Source: an uncultured Ruminococcus sp. (GTDB lineage Bacteria > Bacillota > Clostridia > Oscillospirales > Acutalibacteraceae). From it: a stretch of DNA of 64,000 nucleotides. The position numbers and the translations under genes are program-made. Within the stretch, counting starts at the first letter, position 1, and each line of letters opens with the position of its first letter. Below the pieces are notes generated by a model that was not told the origin of the DNA, did not search any database, and saw nothing but the letters and a program-made list of their open reading frames with translations. The stretch covers positions 51,833-115,832 of the forward strand of contig CACYTI010000012.1 in the NCBI GenBank assembly GCA_902777275.1, written 5' to 3'. Shown here piece after piece: positions 40,601-48,033 of this stretch.

Positions 40601-42965
40601 GCCTGTTATCAATTCACATTCACTGCTTATCAAACAAAACCTTGAGGGTGAAAAATATAAGCCTAACACCTACGCCTTTGAGTATTACAGAAAATCCAAG
40701 GTGTATTACAGGGTCAGATACATTGACGAAGCTACCCGAGAGGATTTGATAGATCCTTTTATAACCGATACCTCGAAAGCGTTGGTAACGGAAAATTATG
40801 TGACGATCCCCGGTTACATTCCCGACGCTGTTACAAAGTCGCTTGTACTCGCGGCTTCCGCAAAAGAGGATCCCGATGAGGCAGAGGCTGAAGAGATCGA
40901 AATGAACACCATTGTGTTCATATATACCAAGAACACCACTCAGGCGCTTTTCCGCATCGACCACTATATTCAGGATGTCGGCGGAGACCCGACTGACAGA
41001 AGCCGGTATTCGCACTACCGCACCGAAACTTACGTCACAGATATCAATCAGCCGATTGATGTGGAAGCACAGGTGTACGGAAGCCGCATCGCGCAGTCGC
41101 TCGACGGCAAGGGCTACATTCTCAAAAAAGACCTCACGCTGGTTAACGATACGGCAATTGCAGAGTGTCTGGCACAGCATACGGAGATAATAGCCGACGG
41201 CAACACGCTTGTATTCAAGGTTTATTACCTGAGAGAAAAGTTCCCGTACAAGGTCATTTATGTTGACTGGGATCAGGAAAGACTGCACGACGAAGACCCT
41301 AACGTTGACGACGGCGTTTTGCGAACCATCATTTATAAGGATGATGATATGCAGCCGATAGGCGCCGCAGTAACAATAAACGCGCCCCAAACGCTGACAA
41401 TAGGCGAGACCGAATACAAGTATATTTCGGGAGCCGAGCAGCCTCTGATGATTAACTATGAGGAATTCGATCCCAATGATCCGGATCCGCAGATAAATGT
41501 CAGAAAGGTTTATTACCGTCAAAAAGTCAAAATAACCATTAACTATGTTAAGGTTTGCGAGGGAGCGATCGATCCGGACTTCGCGTATCTTTCCAGTAAC
41601 CGTGATATCGCCGCCGCAAAAGAAGAAATCCTTGGCAGTACGGCGATAGATAACGACAGTTATCCCGGAAGATATGTATTCCTCGGCTGGTATAAAACTC
41701 CCGAGCCGACTCAGGATAATCTGCTCACAACAGAGCGATTCTTCAAGCCCGATGAACTGCCCGAAAACAACACAACCTATTACGCTGTGTTCAAAATGGT
41801 CAAGGTACCGTACAAGCTGGTTTATCGATTCAAACCGCGCGTAGAGAACGAGTATGTTGACAGCGAGGGCTACAACAGCTATGTTGTAGTCGGCAAGGAA
41901 ATTCTTGAGGGCGATTTCCCGGATTACATTGATATGACGGGCGATGTGACTAAGCTCACAAATGAGTTCGTTCTTAGCAACGCGCCCTATGAAAGCAACT
42001 TCGGCAAGATCGTCAAGTGGGACGAGGATAACATTGAACAGTGCATCGAGGACGGCGTTATCAAGGCGACGCTCACAGCCGAGCAGGACGACAAGCCGGT
42101 GTATGTTTATTACAGGCTCACTCCCGACGGTCCGTATGACAAAACTATCAAGACGTCGCGCGGAGCGAACAGAGCTATCGACCCGCGGATTTCAGCGCTG
42201 CTGGCAGCGAACGAGTACGGCGGAAAGCAGTTCAGCTACTGGGCTATACGTAAATCTGCCGACGACAACGCCGAGATAGTCGCCAAATGCTACGACGCTC
42301 ACTTCACATACTGCATCATGGACGATTATTATATAACTCCGGTTTATGACGGAGCAGCTTCTCCCGTGGACGACGGCGAGCTCATAACGCTGACTCACCT
42401 TCAATACACCCGCAACCGCTGGACGACCGCCGACGGTGTTGTAAACCTCAACGGCAGCACCGACCTGCTTTACACCGATTTTGAGATCGCCTTTACCGAC
42501 AAGGGACAGAGGATCTACGGCGACGGCACCGACTACACCGTCGGAGTTGTATACGAGCTTTGCGGTCAGCTTGATGAAGGAGACACCTTCGGAGAGAAGT
42601 ATCAGCACTACGAATCCGATGAAGCTGCTTTGGCTCAGGCTATCGGCAACAACAAGAGCTCGTATACATTCAGTCCCGAAGCGGGCGGAACCGTAAAACG
42701 CAATCTGATGAAGGGCGTTATTCCAAACGCCAAGCTTACAAACAAGAACAGGGTTGAATATGCAAAGGCTTTCAAGAATGCCTACAGCGAGGCTAAACAC
42801 TCCTATACAAATTCAACCTACATCATGAAAGCGTATGCCTTTATGATAGACAGCTCCGGAAATGTTACACTAAGCGACCCGGTTTATATCTGTCTTAACG
42901 GTATTGCAAACGTTGATCTTGCCACAGATTCCGGCGACGGTAGCTGCATAATTACAGATAATTAA
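37653..42965 (+). CDS. Giant secreted repeat protein with InlB/MucBP-type beta domains
   Basis: 1770 residues, exported through an N-terminal hydrophobic segment (about 8-33). The rest is a long series of beta-strand modules. Typical InlB B-repeat/Listeria-Bacteroides motifs appear near residues 215-275 (KEGYVFKGWAL, LYYKAIW) and about 790-850 (YYRFEGWYLS, MPAEDVTFYAKWVP), and MucBP-like units (YRVRYIDEATREDLIDPFIT; YKVIYVDWDQERL) follow. The last 180 residues form a distinct domain (RNLMKGVIPNAKLTNKNRVE). There is no LPXTG, wall-binding or membrane-anchor end; it stops at GSCIITDN. It probably acts as a surface adhesin or matrix protein held non-covalently. AAGGAGG precedes the ATG. A 45-residue gene follows after 33 bases with its own ribosome site. 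Confidence 0.85.
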   Translation: MKKHIKQVSLLIFSVVLLAAGAVTTMIVGFASSYAIVTIKYYFADGETSAHDPYVAVFAKGSTMDVTVNNPIIQGYRAYDSLEEDAHQVPVTVLSGTIDADREISVYYKPDKVPYRVKYYLQNIYDDEYTETLSLPQEYYNKEGYTGTFPDELDDFDNDPHFNGFTKLYHVPDFIAADGSTEFEIYFNRNYYLIDFDLDGGFGVESIYAKYNSTFTIAVPEKEGYVFKGWALCNHDGDFIDENGNVISAEEAAAASKQFTSGIVPDKDLYYKAIWTAARVNYSVVYMFETLDEYNAVETKDGKNYSVAGAKDIIGQKFTGETVSAYDSFYEGLDSVTTEAQAQALFPTVYEDMSAAEIEQLWNKNRFDYNDSISTHDAVVLGDGTTRVYVYYDRKVYRQRFFYCRENVNETDETKKYEIAGYTKSFSMTDTEALGLTPEEGLQRHLWLHSSSPALNAWEQCVTQKPQIWPQYLNRADNPVVEKRYPETGSLKDESNGKYYAYYYWEFNTKYYENMHDTWLQHAFMPVPLKENYKGKNYTGQAAGFGAWSVEWNAYYPDGDWETHATHTSNRTCKGIYETLDEQLMRKDNDLNLNYLAFWTDAKNTGWNGKDWTTDPPTENKTIYIFNYLNYVEVLPGSAEEAEIRQKIAAGDDKITQDTSDASHNILPYTYKRYIEKDGKVYKLYNDEVIETFDAGDQYLDVRYRDQKVKEQQTHTKLDGFIYHEDQTEVYWGRGKDENWGLNVVDVSYFYERERFNLKFRNHNVKLESDTETYYYEEGISSSHYATNDPLYPIEDLRPYYRFEGWYLSPLYVKQVDFNTYKMPAEDVTFYAKWVPATEHVEFYNDFDAYNRGEKLNEADVYYDEFVLTEDIPTLNPNSQYVLTPPTEDATFTGWYYLDETGTAVRFEPENMTVKKSMKLYAGWTSDKTAGYKIEYVEKGTDIPVADPETGYALVSATKSFNAKSADELNSEHQTAPGEKAWWPVINSHSLLIKQNLEGEKYKPNTYAFEYYRKSKVYYRVRYIDEATREDLIDPFITDTSKALVTENYVTIPGYIPDAVTKSLVLAASAKEDPDEAEAEEIEMNTIVFIYTKNTTQALFRIDHYIQDVGGDPTDRSRYSHYRTETYVTDINQPIDVEAQVYGSRIAQSLDGKGYILKKDLTLVNDTAIAECLAQHTEIIADGNTLVFKVYYLREKFPYKVIYVDWDQERLHDEDPNVDDGVLRTIIYKDDDMQPIGAAVTINAPQTLTIGETEYKYISGAEQPLMINYEEFDPNDPDPQINVRKVYYRQKVKITINYVKVCEGAIDPDFAYLSSNRDIAAAKEEILGSTAIDNDSYPGRYVFLGWYKTPEPTQDNLLTTERFFKPDELPENNTTYYAVFKMVKVPYKLVYRFKPRVENEYVDSEGYNSYVVVGKEILEGDFPDYIDMTGDVTKLTNEFVLSNAPYESNFGKIVKWDEDNIEQCIEDGVIKATLTAEQDDKPVYVYYRLTPDGPYDKTIKTSRGANRAIDPRISALLAANEYGGKQFSYWAIRKSADDNAEIVAKCYDAHFTYCIMDDYYITPVYDGAASPVDDGELITLTHLQYTRNRWTTADGVVNLNGSTDLLYTDFEIAFTDKGQRIYGDGTDYTVGVVYELCGQLDEGDTFGEKYQHYESDEAALAQAIGNNKSSYTFSPEAGGTVKRNLMKGVIPNAKLTNKNRVEYAKAFKNAYSEAKHSYTNSTYIMKAYAFMIDSSGNVTLSDPVYICLNGIANVDLATDSGDGSCIITDN

Positions 42966-42998
42966 TGATATATCTGCACTTTTTAAGGAGGCAGCAAA

Positions 42999-43136
42999 AT
43001 GAAAAAATACTATTCGCCTCCAGAGTTTGAGCGAATTACAATTCTGATAACCGACGTTTTAACGGCGAGCACTGTGCTTGAATCCTACTCGGATTACATT
43101 GATGACGAAGGTGATTGGGGCAACGTTGAGCCTTAG
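42999..43136 (+). CDS. Small DVLTAS-type protein
   Basis: 45 residues: it begins MKKYYSPPEFERITILITD, continues DVLTASTVLES and ends with an acidic tail YIDDEGDWGNVEP. A strong AAGGAGG site lies 7 bases upstream of the ATG and a terminator follows, so the frame is very likely translated. The layout (MKKY, aromatic/Pro, short hydrophobic stretch, DV(L/I)T(A/T)S, acidic tail) matches a group of short hypothetical proteins that I recall from ruminococci and other gut Firmicutes and Bacteroidota; none has an assigned function that I know. It is in one operon with the giant surface protein, which suggests a role in its export, assembly or regulation. No RiPP-modifying enzyme is nearby. Confidence 0.8.
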   Translation: MKKYYSPPEFERITILITDVLTASTVLESYSDYIDDEGDWGNVEP

Positions 43137-43220
43137 CCGCATCCTTAAACGACGGTTTTCAAAATAACCTGCCGGATAAGAGCATTTTGACCCCGGCGTA
43201 ATTATCCTAAATAATATTAA

Positions 43221-43264
43221 ACCTCCGATAAGGCAAATGTAGAAATGCCATATCGGAGGTTTTT
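43221..43264 (+). terminator. Intrinsic terminator of the surface operon
   Basis: ACCTCCGATA pairs with TATCGGAGGT; five T follow. Confidence 0.92.
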
Positions 43265-43349
43265 GCGTTAGATTAGGGGATTAATTATTTATCGCTCGGA
43301 TATTACCATTGTTAGCCCTGCAAATCATTATAGAATCCCTAAAATAATA

Positions 43350-43378
43350 TTTACATCATTTGAAAATTATGTTATAAT
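43350..43378 (+). promoter_or_regulatory. Promoter of the cohesin-like gene
   Basis: TTTACA, 17-base spacer, TATAAT. Confidence 0.7.
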
Positions 43379-43426
43379 TTTGCTGTAGGATAATATAGCG
43401 ACCTTTGTGATTTGTGCTTATCGGTT

Positions 43427-44221
43427 ATGACTGTATCTGTTTTGAAAATAATTCAACGCGCGATAATAGTATTTGTATTACCGGCGGCGCTTTTTGCTTT
43501 TCTGCCGATAAAGACTTTTGCTGCGGGTTCGGTTTCCTTTTCGACGGGTCGTGTTGAGTCTGTGACGAACCGTTTGGTTGAGGTGAGCGTCAGCGCCTCG
43601 GGCGACGGCAAGTTGAGCGCTGCGCTGTTAACCTTTGATTATGACGCCGTATTGCTTGAGCTCAGAGAGGTTAAGACGCCCTCCGGCTCGCAGACGGAAT
43701 TCAATGCTTCCGGCGGAAGCGTAAGGATTTTGTACCTGTGCTCAAGCGGCGCGGATATCTCCCGAAAAACCGAGATTTTTTCTCTCGTTTTTATGACTGT
43801 TTCGCAGGGCAGCAGCGACCTGAGCTTCAACGTTTCGGATTGCGTAGACTCAGATGTGCGGCAGATGAGCATAGGAGAATGCGCCTCGGGACGGATAACC
43901 GTTAGGGAAGCTGCCCGCTCAAACAATAATTCATCTGCATCAAAAACAAAGAACAAATCCGGATCCGTGTCTGACGGCGGAAAGAGTAAAGCTTCAAAAG
44001 CCGAAAAGAAATCCTCAAAGAAGACCGTATCCAAAACCGAAAGCTCTGACAAAACCGAACACCTCGGAACGATAAGCAAAGTCACACAGAGTGAACCGGA
44101 TATGCTGACGCCGATTATTATTCTGTGCGCTTCGGGCGTTATCTGCGCGGCTTTTACAGGTTTTTTGATTTATAAAATAGTAACCTTACGAAAAAACCAA
44201 AAAAATTCCTCAGGAGAATAG
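43427..44221 (+). CDS. Membrane-anchored single cohesin-like protein
   Basis: 264 residues. Signal peptide (about 1-30, ending KTFAAG), then about residues 32-160 with the strand pattern of a type I cohesin: SVSFSTGRVESVTNRLVEV, VSVSASGDGKLSAALLTFDYD, a FDYDAVLLEL block like the NYDPSVLEV strand of cohesins, GGSVRILYLCSS, and EIFSLVFMTVSQGSSDLSF. A Ser/Lys-rich linker leads to a membrane helix at about 226-248 and a basic tail (RKNQKNSSGE). It could anchor dockerin-bearing proteins directly to the cell membrane, in line with the three dockerin proteins of this window. No clear Shine-Dalgarno is seen; ATG 43427 is chosen, though TTG 43412 is possible. Cohesin identity rests on motif pattern only. 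Confidence 0.68.
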   Translation: MTVSVLKIIQRAIIVFVLPAALFAFLPIKTFAAGSVSFSTGRVESVTNRLVEVSVSASGDGKLSAALLTFDYDAVLLELREVKTPSGSQTEFNASGGSVRILYLCSSGADISRKTEIFSLVFMTVSQGSSDLSFNVSDCVDSDVRQMSIGECASGRITVREAARSNNNSSASKTKNKSGSVSDGGKSKASKAEKKSSKKTVSKTESSDKTEHLGTISKVTQSEPDMLTPIIILCASGVICAAFTGFLIYKIVTLRKNQKNSSGE

Positions 44222-44270
44222 CAATGAATAAAATTCTTTATAAGAAAAAAGCCGAATCTTTATAATAATA

Positions 44271-44312
44271 AACCTCCCTGCTCTCGGAAAACCGAAGTAA
44301 GGAGGCTTTTTT
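44271..44312 (+). terminator. Intrinsic terminator of the cohesin-like gene
   Basis: CCTCC...GGAGG closes an inner CTCGG/CCGAAG stem; six T follow. Confidence 0.8.
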
Positions 44313-44333
44313 CTGATATAGAATTTTATAAGA

Positions 44334-44711
44334 TTATCTCAAGGTATATGTAGCTATTATCTGACCAATCTGAACTATATTCGAGCCTCCGCTGAACTCA
44401 AAAAACACCTTGCCTATGCCGCTGTACCACAGCTGCAGCTCGCTGTCGATGTCCAATACACCTGAGGTTTCAACAGAGAACGCCGAAATTTTGGCGTAGG
44501 GCAGGGAGGTGAAGTCCTTTTTTTTGCCCGTTACGCCCTGAATGTTCACGGCGATTACGCGCTTGTTTGTGAACACCACCAAATCTCTAATGCCCCTATA
44601 TGCCGACAAGACCTGTTCGCCGCCGATAAGAAGAGGCAGAACGGTTTTTAAGCCGTCTTCGGTTTTAATTTGCTTAAGCTTAACAAAGCTTCCGTTTGTA
44701 AAATCAATCAT
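44334..44711 (-). CDS. Bacterial PH-domain protein
   Basis: 125 residues, a single bacterial pleckstrin-homology-like domain of the YvbH/bPH_1 type. LPLLIGGEQVLSAYRGIRDL, VVFTNKRVIAVNIQGVTGKK and SLPYAKISAFSVETSGVLD are the diagnostic strands; the rest completes the fold. These small cytoplasmic proteins are common in Firmicutes and have no settled function. It lies 19 bases downstream of the response-regulator gene on the same strand and may be part of that operon. Confidence 0.9.
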   Translation of the reverse strand: MIDFTNGSFVKLKQIKTEDGLKTVLPLLIGGEQVLSAYRGIRDLVVFTNKRVIAVNIQGVTGKKKDFTSLPYAKISAFSVETSGVLDIDSELQLWYSGIGKVFFEFSGGSNIVQIGQIIATYTLR

Positions 44712-44730
44712 TTGTTTTCACCTTTTCAAA

Positions 44731-45513
44731 TCAAAAATCATTATACAGGAAATCCGCCCAGTAATATTGGCTCATATACTCGCACTCATAAGCGTTGACG
44801 GCTCCCGCGTCAAGCTCCTGAAAACGGTAGTAGTCGCAGTCGAGCATATTGACGTTGACGGACAAGCTGTTGTAGCTTTTGTTGACCACCTTTGCGGCTC
44901 CCGCTTTTTTTAGGCTCTTCATCATTGTTGAGATGATTTTTTGCATATACGTCTGCTGCTTTGCGTCGTAAGGCTCGTCCTCAAACAGCGCCGCTGCGAT
45001 TTCCTTTATCGTGCATGAGCTTCCGTGGCGGTGAACGAGATAAGCAAACACTTCCTTTGACTTGCTTCTTTCAAAGTGAAGCGGTGCGCCGTCGGGAGTA
45101 AATACATCAAAGTTGCCGAAGCACTGGATCTTTAAAACCGCGTCCTTTTTCGGCTCGATCGGAAAACGCAGGTCCGTAAGCTCCGACTCGACCTTTTCCT
45201 TGGTAACGGGCTTCATAATATAGCCGCTGGCGTGAAGTCTCATGGCGTCGCCCGTGTATTCGTCAAAGCCCGTTACAAATATTATATTCATTTTCGGATT
45301 GACCGTTTTAAGCTCCTTTGCAAGCTCAACACCCGTCATTCCGCGCATATGGATATCTAAAAACGCGATGTCGCAGCCGTTCGCGGAAGCGTCCGCAAGC
45401 AGCTCGGAGGGCTTGCGGAACGCCTTTATCTCTGCGTCGGGCTTTGCCTCTTCAACTGCCTGCGAAAGCATCTCCAATGCCAGAGGTTCATCATCTACAC
45501 ATAATATTCTCAT
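44731..45513 (-). CDS. Response regulator with receiver and SARP/winged-helix output domain
   Basis: 260 residues. Receiver domain 1-120: acidic pair DDE at 7-9, phospho-acceptor Asp53 (FLDIHMRG), Thr/Lys switch in VTGFDEY and MKPVTKE. Residues about 135-215 form a winged-helix DNA-binding domain of the type found in SARP/AfsR-like activators (IQCFGNFDVFTPDGAPLHFE, SKEVFAYLVHRHG). A bacterial transcriptional-activation helical part follows but is short. It overlaps the sensor kinase gene by 4 bases (ATGA). Probable targets are the neighbouring surface genes; no binding site was identified. Confidence 0.88.
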   Translation of the reverse strand: MRILCVDDEPLALEMLSQAVEEAKPDAEIKAFRKPSELLADASANGCDIAFLDIHMRGMTGVELAKELKTVNPKMNIIFVTGFDEYTGDAMRLHASGYIMKPVTKEKVESELTDLRFPIEPKKDAVLKIQCFGNFDVFTPDGAPLHFERSKSKEVFAYLVHRHGSSCTIKEIAAALFEDEPYDAKQQTYMQKIISTMMKSLKKAGAAKVVNKSYNSLSVNVNMLDCDYYRFQELDAGAVNAYECEYMSQYYWADFLYNDF

Positions 45514-47405
45514 TTTGAATCGTACTCCTTTGGTATTTTAATTGTGGCAACGCATCCTTTGCCGGGTTCGCTTTCAATAATTACCTCGCCGTTGCACATA
45601 TCCTTCAGCCGCTGCTTGGTGTTTTCCATTCCGACGTGGCTTCTGCCGTCATTTTTCGGCGGAGCTGAGGAATCAAATCCCACACCGTCGTCGCTAATGA
45701 TGACCTCAAAGTGATCGGGCAGCTCGCGGGTGGCTATTGTAACGGTGCCGCCGTCCTCCTTCATTCCGACGCCGTGCTTAACGGCGTTCTCAACCAGCGG
45801 CTGAACCGAGAGCTGAGGCAGGCTGAAATCGACCGCCCTGATATCATATTCAATGTTTAGCAGATCGCCGAACCGCATTTGTTCAAGCATAAGGTATTTT
45901 TTCAGGTGCTCAAGCTCCTGCGTAAAGGGAACGGGAGAGGTCTGTTTAAGAGAATTCATGTTTCCGCGCAGATAGTCCGCAAAGTTTATTGTGGCGCTCT
46001 TTGCAAGCTTCGGGTCCTTTGTACACATCATGGCTATTGAGGTCAGCGAGTTGTAAAGGAAATGAGGCTGTATCTGCGAAACCATTACCGAAACCTTTGC
46101 CTCGTAAAGCTCCTTCTGCATTTGTTGGTACCGAATCGCCTCTTTGTATTGAGTTCGTAAATCGAGCACCACGCATACTATCTGATAAACCAGCGTTATG
46201 AAAATGCCTATGGTGTAGAAGTTGATCCGTGTAAATATCAGATAGTAATTGAAAATGTCGAGCAAAATAGATATGGCGAGCGGTATCCATGAAATCAGCA
46301 TATAAAACGCTTTTTTGTTTGAACGGGTTTCCCTGAAAAGCAGAAGCGCCATGACGATAACGCTCAGGGTCGTGTACGCGAACATATAACGGGAGCTTGC
46401 GTACAAATCTATAACGTTTGTAAATTGAAGCACGATCGCCACAATAACGAAAATAAAATACATTATGCCGAATGAGTTTGCAATTGCGCGGTTAAGGCTT
46501 TTTTCAAGGTTGGCTTTCAGATAAAAAAGCATGGCTATCGCAAAGAAATAGTTTGTCAGAACGTCCGTTATCATACAGACCACGCTGTCGTAAACCCAAA
46601 GATTCAAATAGCTTCCAATTGTTTCGGAAATCATAAACAATCCCCAGAAAAAGCACAGAGAGCCGAACGAGAAAAACTTGTAATTGATCTTTCCCAGAAT
46701 AAAGCCCGCGACGGGGAAGAACATAACTCCGAAAAAGCATATCAGCGCGAACAACATCACCATGGGAAACGCGTTGTGAAAAAAGCTGACATACGCCGCG
46801 TGGGTGTTTCCCATTATTACATCAAAGCAATCGGAAAAATACTGCTTGGGGGATTCATACGGATACTCGACCGCGAGAAAATAATTTCTGTCGCGGTTAA
46901 GAAGCACACCGGGGATTTCGTGAACTATGTATCCCGGAGTATCGGGATAATTGCTTTGGAGCGAGTCGGGCTTTACAAGCAGAGTTTCCAAGCCGCTTTC
47001 CTTATAATAATCGGAAAGAGGACTTTCCTTTAAAAGCTTATTGGCTTCTTCGTCACGATAATAGCGGTGCTGGGTTATCACCGTTCCTCTGTTGTCATAA
47101 AGTGTGTAGCGGATATTTTTTCCGATGATCGTCACCGTGTTTTCAGACGTGATCGATGAAAGGGGTCTTCCGTAGAATACAATTTTGTTAAAGGTTTGCT
47201 GTATCTCTTTTTCGGGATCGAACTCATTCCATTCCCCGCCGTCAATGGAGTATTCGCCTTCCAGAAATATCGGCGGATCGTAGGTTTTGTTGTACGGCGA
47301 GATGAAACAGGCGCAAAGCGCCACAAGCCCGCAAAGCATTATTATAACCAGCCCGAGAATGGCGGCGGTCAGTTTTTTGCTCCTTAAAAAATTGATCATA
47401 AGCAT
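45510..47405 (-). CDS. LytS/YesM-type sensor histidine kinase
   Basis: 631 residues. An N-terminal helix and a 190-residue extracellular sensor region are followed by seven or eight membrane helices (about 210-415), an arrangement like 7TM-DISM kinases. The dimerisation box VSQIQPHFLYNSLTSIAMM carries the phospho-acceptor His448, typical of the His_kinase/LytS group; the ATPase domain has QPLVENAVKHGVG, DDGVGFD and HVGMENTKQRL. It is translationally coupled to the response regulator by a 4-base overlap. Start codons at 47405 and 47399 both follow AAAGGGG; spacing favours 47399. The signal is unknown. Confidence 0.9.
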   Translation of the reverse strand: MLMINFLRSKKLTAAILGLVIIMLCGLVALCACFISPYNKTYDPPIFLEGEYSIDGGEWNEFDPEKEIQQTFNKIVFYGRPLSSITSENTVTIIGKNIRYTLYDNRGTVITQHRYYRDEEANKLLKESPLSDYYKESGLETLLVKPDSLQSNYPDTPGYIVHEIPGVLLNRDRNYFLAVEYPYESPKQYFSDCFDVIMGNTHAAYVSFFHNAFPMVMLFALICFFGVMFFPVAGFILGKINYKFFSFGSLCFFWGLFMISETIGSYLNLWVYDSVVCMITDVLTNYFFAIAMLFYLKANLEKSLNRAIANSFGIMYFIFVIVAIVLQFTNVIDLYASSRYMFAYTTLSVIVMALLLFRETRSNKKAFYMLISWIPLAISILLDIFNYYLIFTRINFYTIGIFITLVYQIVCVVLDLRTQYKEAIRYQQMQKELYEAKVSVMVSQIQPHFLYNSLTSIAMMCTKDPKLAKSATINFADYLRGNMNSLKQTSPVPFTQELEHLKKYLMLEQMRFGDLLNIEYDIRAVDFSLPQLSVQPLVENAVKHGVGMKEDGGTVTIATRELPDHFEVIISDDGVGFDSSAPPKNDGRSHVGMENTKQRLKDMCNGEVIIESEPGKGCVATIKIPKEYDSK

Positions 47406-47588
47406 ACGCCCCTTTATATCTTGCGGTTAACATCCGAATAACGGCGCCGTTTGTTATATTATAACGTTTTTTATCCGAAAAGAAAAGCATTTAATCAAAG
47501 TCTTTTTTAAAAATATACAATATTTATATTCTCTGCTGCGGATCAACAAAAAAATAGACAAAATTTTTTAAAAAAATCTAAAATCTGT

Positions 47589-47616
47589 TTGAAAAACCGA
47601 AAAAGTGTGTTATTAT
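47589..47616 (+). promoter_or_regulatory. Possible promoter of the 65-residue membrane protein gene
   Basis: TTGAAA, 16-base spacer, TATTAT. Confidence 0.5.
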
Positions 47617-47656
47617 ATTATTTGCAAATACTTAAATAAAAGGGAGTGAGTATGAA

Positions 47657-47854
47657 ATGATTAAAAGGCTGTTCAGCTATTTGGTTTTTACTGCGCTTGT
47701 TATTTTTGCTTTTAACCTGCTGGATTTTTTGTTTGACACGGTCTTTTCGCATACTTCGTTCACATTTAATTCTCTTTCAAACATTTTGCTGCCGATTATT
47801 ATAGCGATTCTGATCATTACCTTTTTCGCGCTGTATAAGAAATTTGTAAAATAG
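47657..47854 (+). CDS. Small two-helix membrane protein
   Basis: 65 residues with two hydrophobic helices (YLVFTALVIFAFNLLDFLF and ILLPIIIAILIITFFALYK) joined by a short polar loop, and a basic C-terminus. AAGGGAG lies 10 bases before the ATG; an earlier ATG at 47652 stops after two codons. I recognise no family. It is monocistronic and located between the sensor kinase and the fibronectin-III protein. Confidence 0.65.
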   Translation: MIKRLFSYLVFTALVIFAFNLLDFLFDTVFSHTSFTFNSLSNILLPIIIAILIITFFALYKKFVK

Positions 47855-47907
47855 GCTTGGTTGCAAAGGTTTTTTGTGACTTTGTGAAAAAAATTCACAT
47901 TATTATG

Positions 47908-47936
47908 GTGACAATCAATAAAAAATGTGTTATAAT
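47908..47936 (+). promoter_or_regulatory. Promoter of the fibronectin-III gene
   Basis: GTGACA, 17-base spacer, TATAAT. Confidence 0.65.
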
Positions 47937-48033
47937 ATAAGTTGGAGTTTACCATATTAACTCTGATATTTATAAAGATAATAATAGTTGAGGGGTGTAG
48001 GTTGACGTTTGGAGACGTTGACCGGAAAAGAAT

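Noticed and set aside
40620-41522. 300-codon minus-strand frame inside the giant surface gene
   Set aside because: Antisense shadow, no ribosome site.
43412-43426. TTG start 15 bases upstream for the cohesin-like protein
   Set aside because: No ribosome site at either candidate; the ATG at 43427 gives a better signal peptide start. Not fully excluded.
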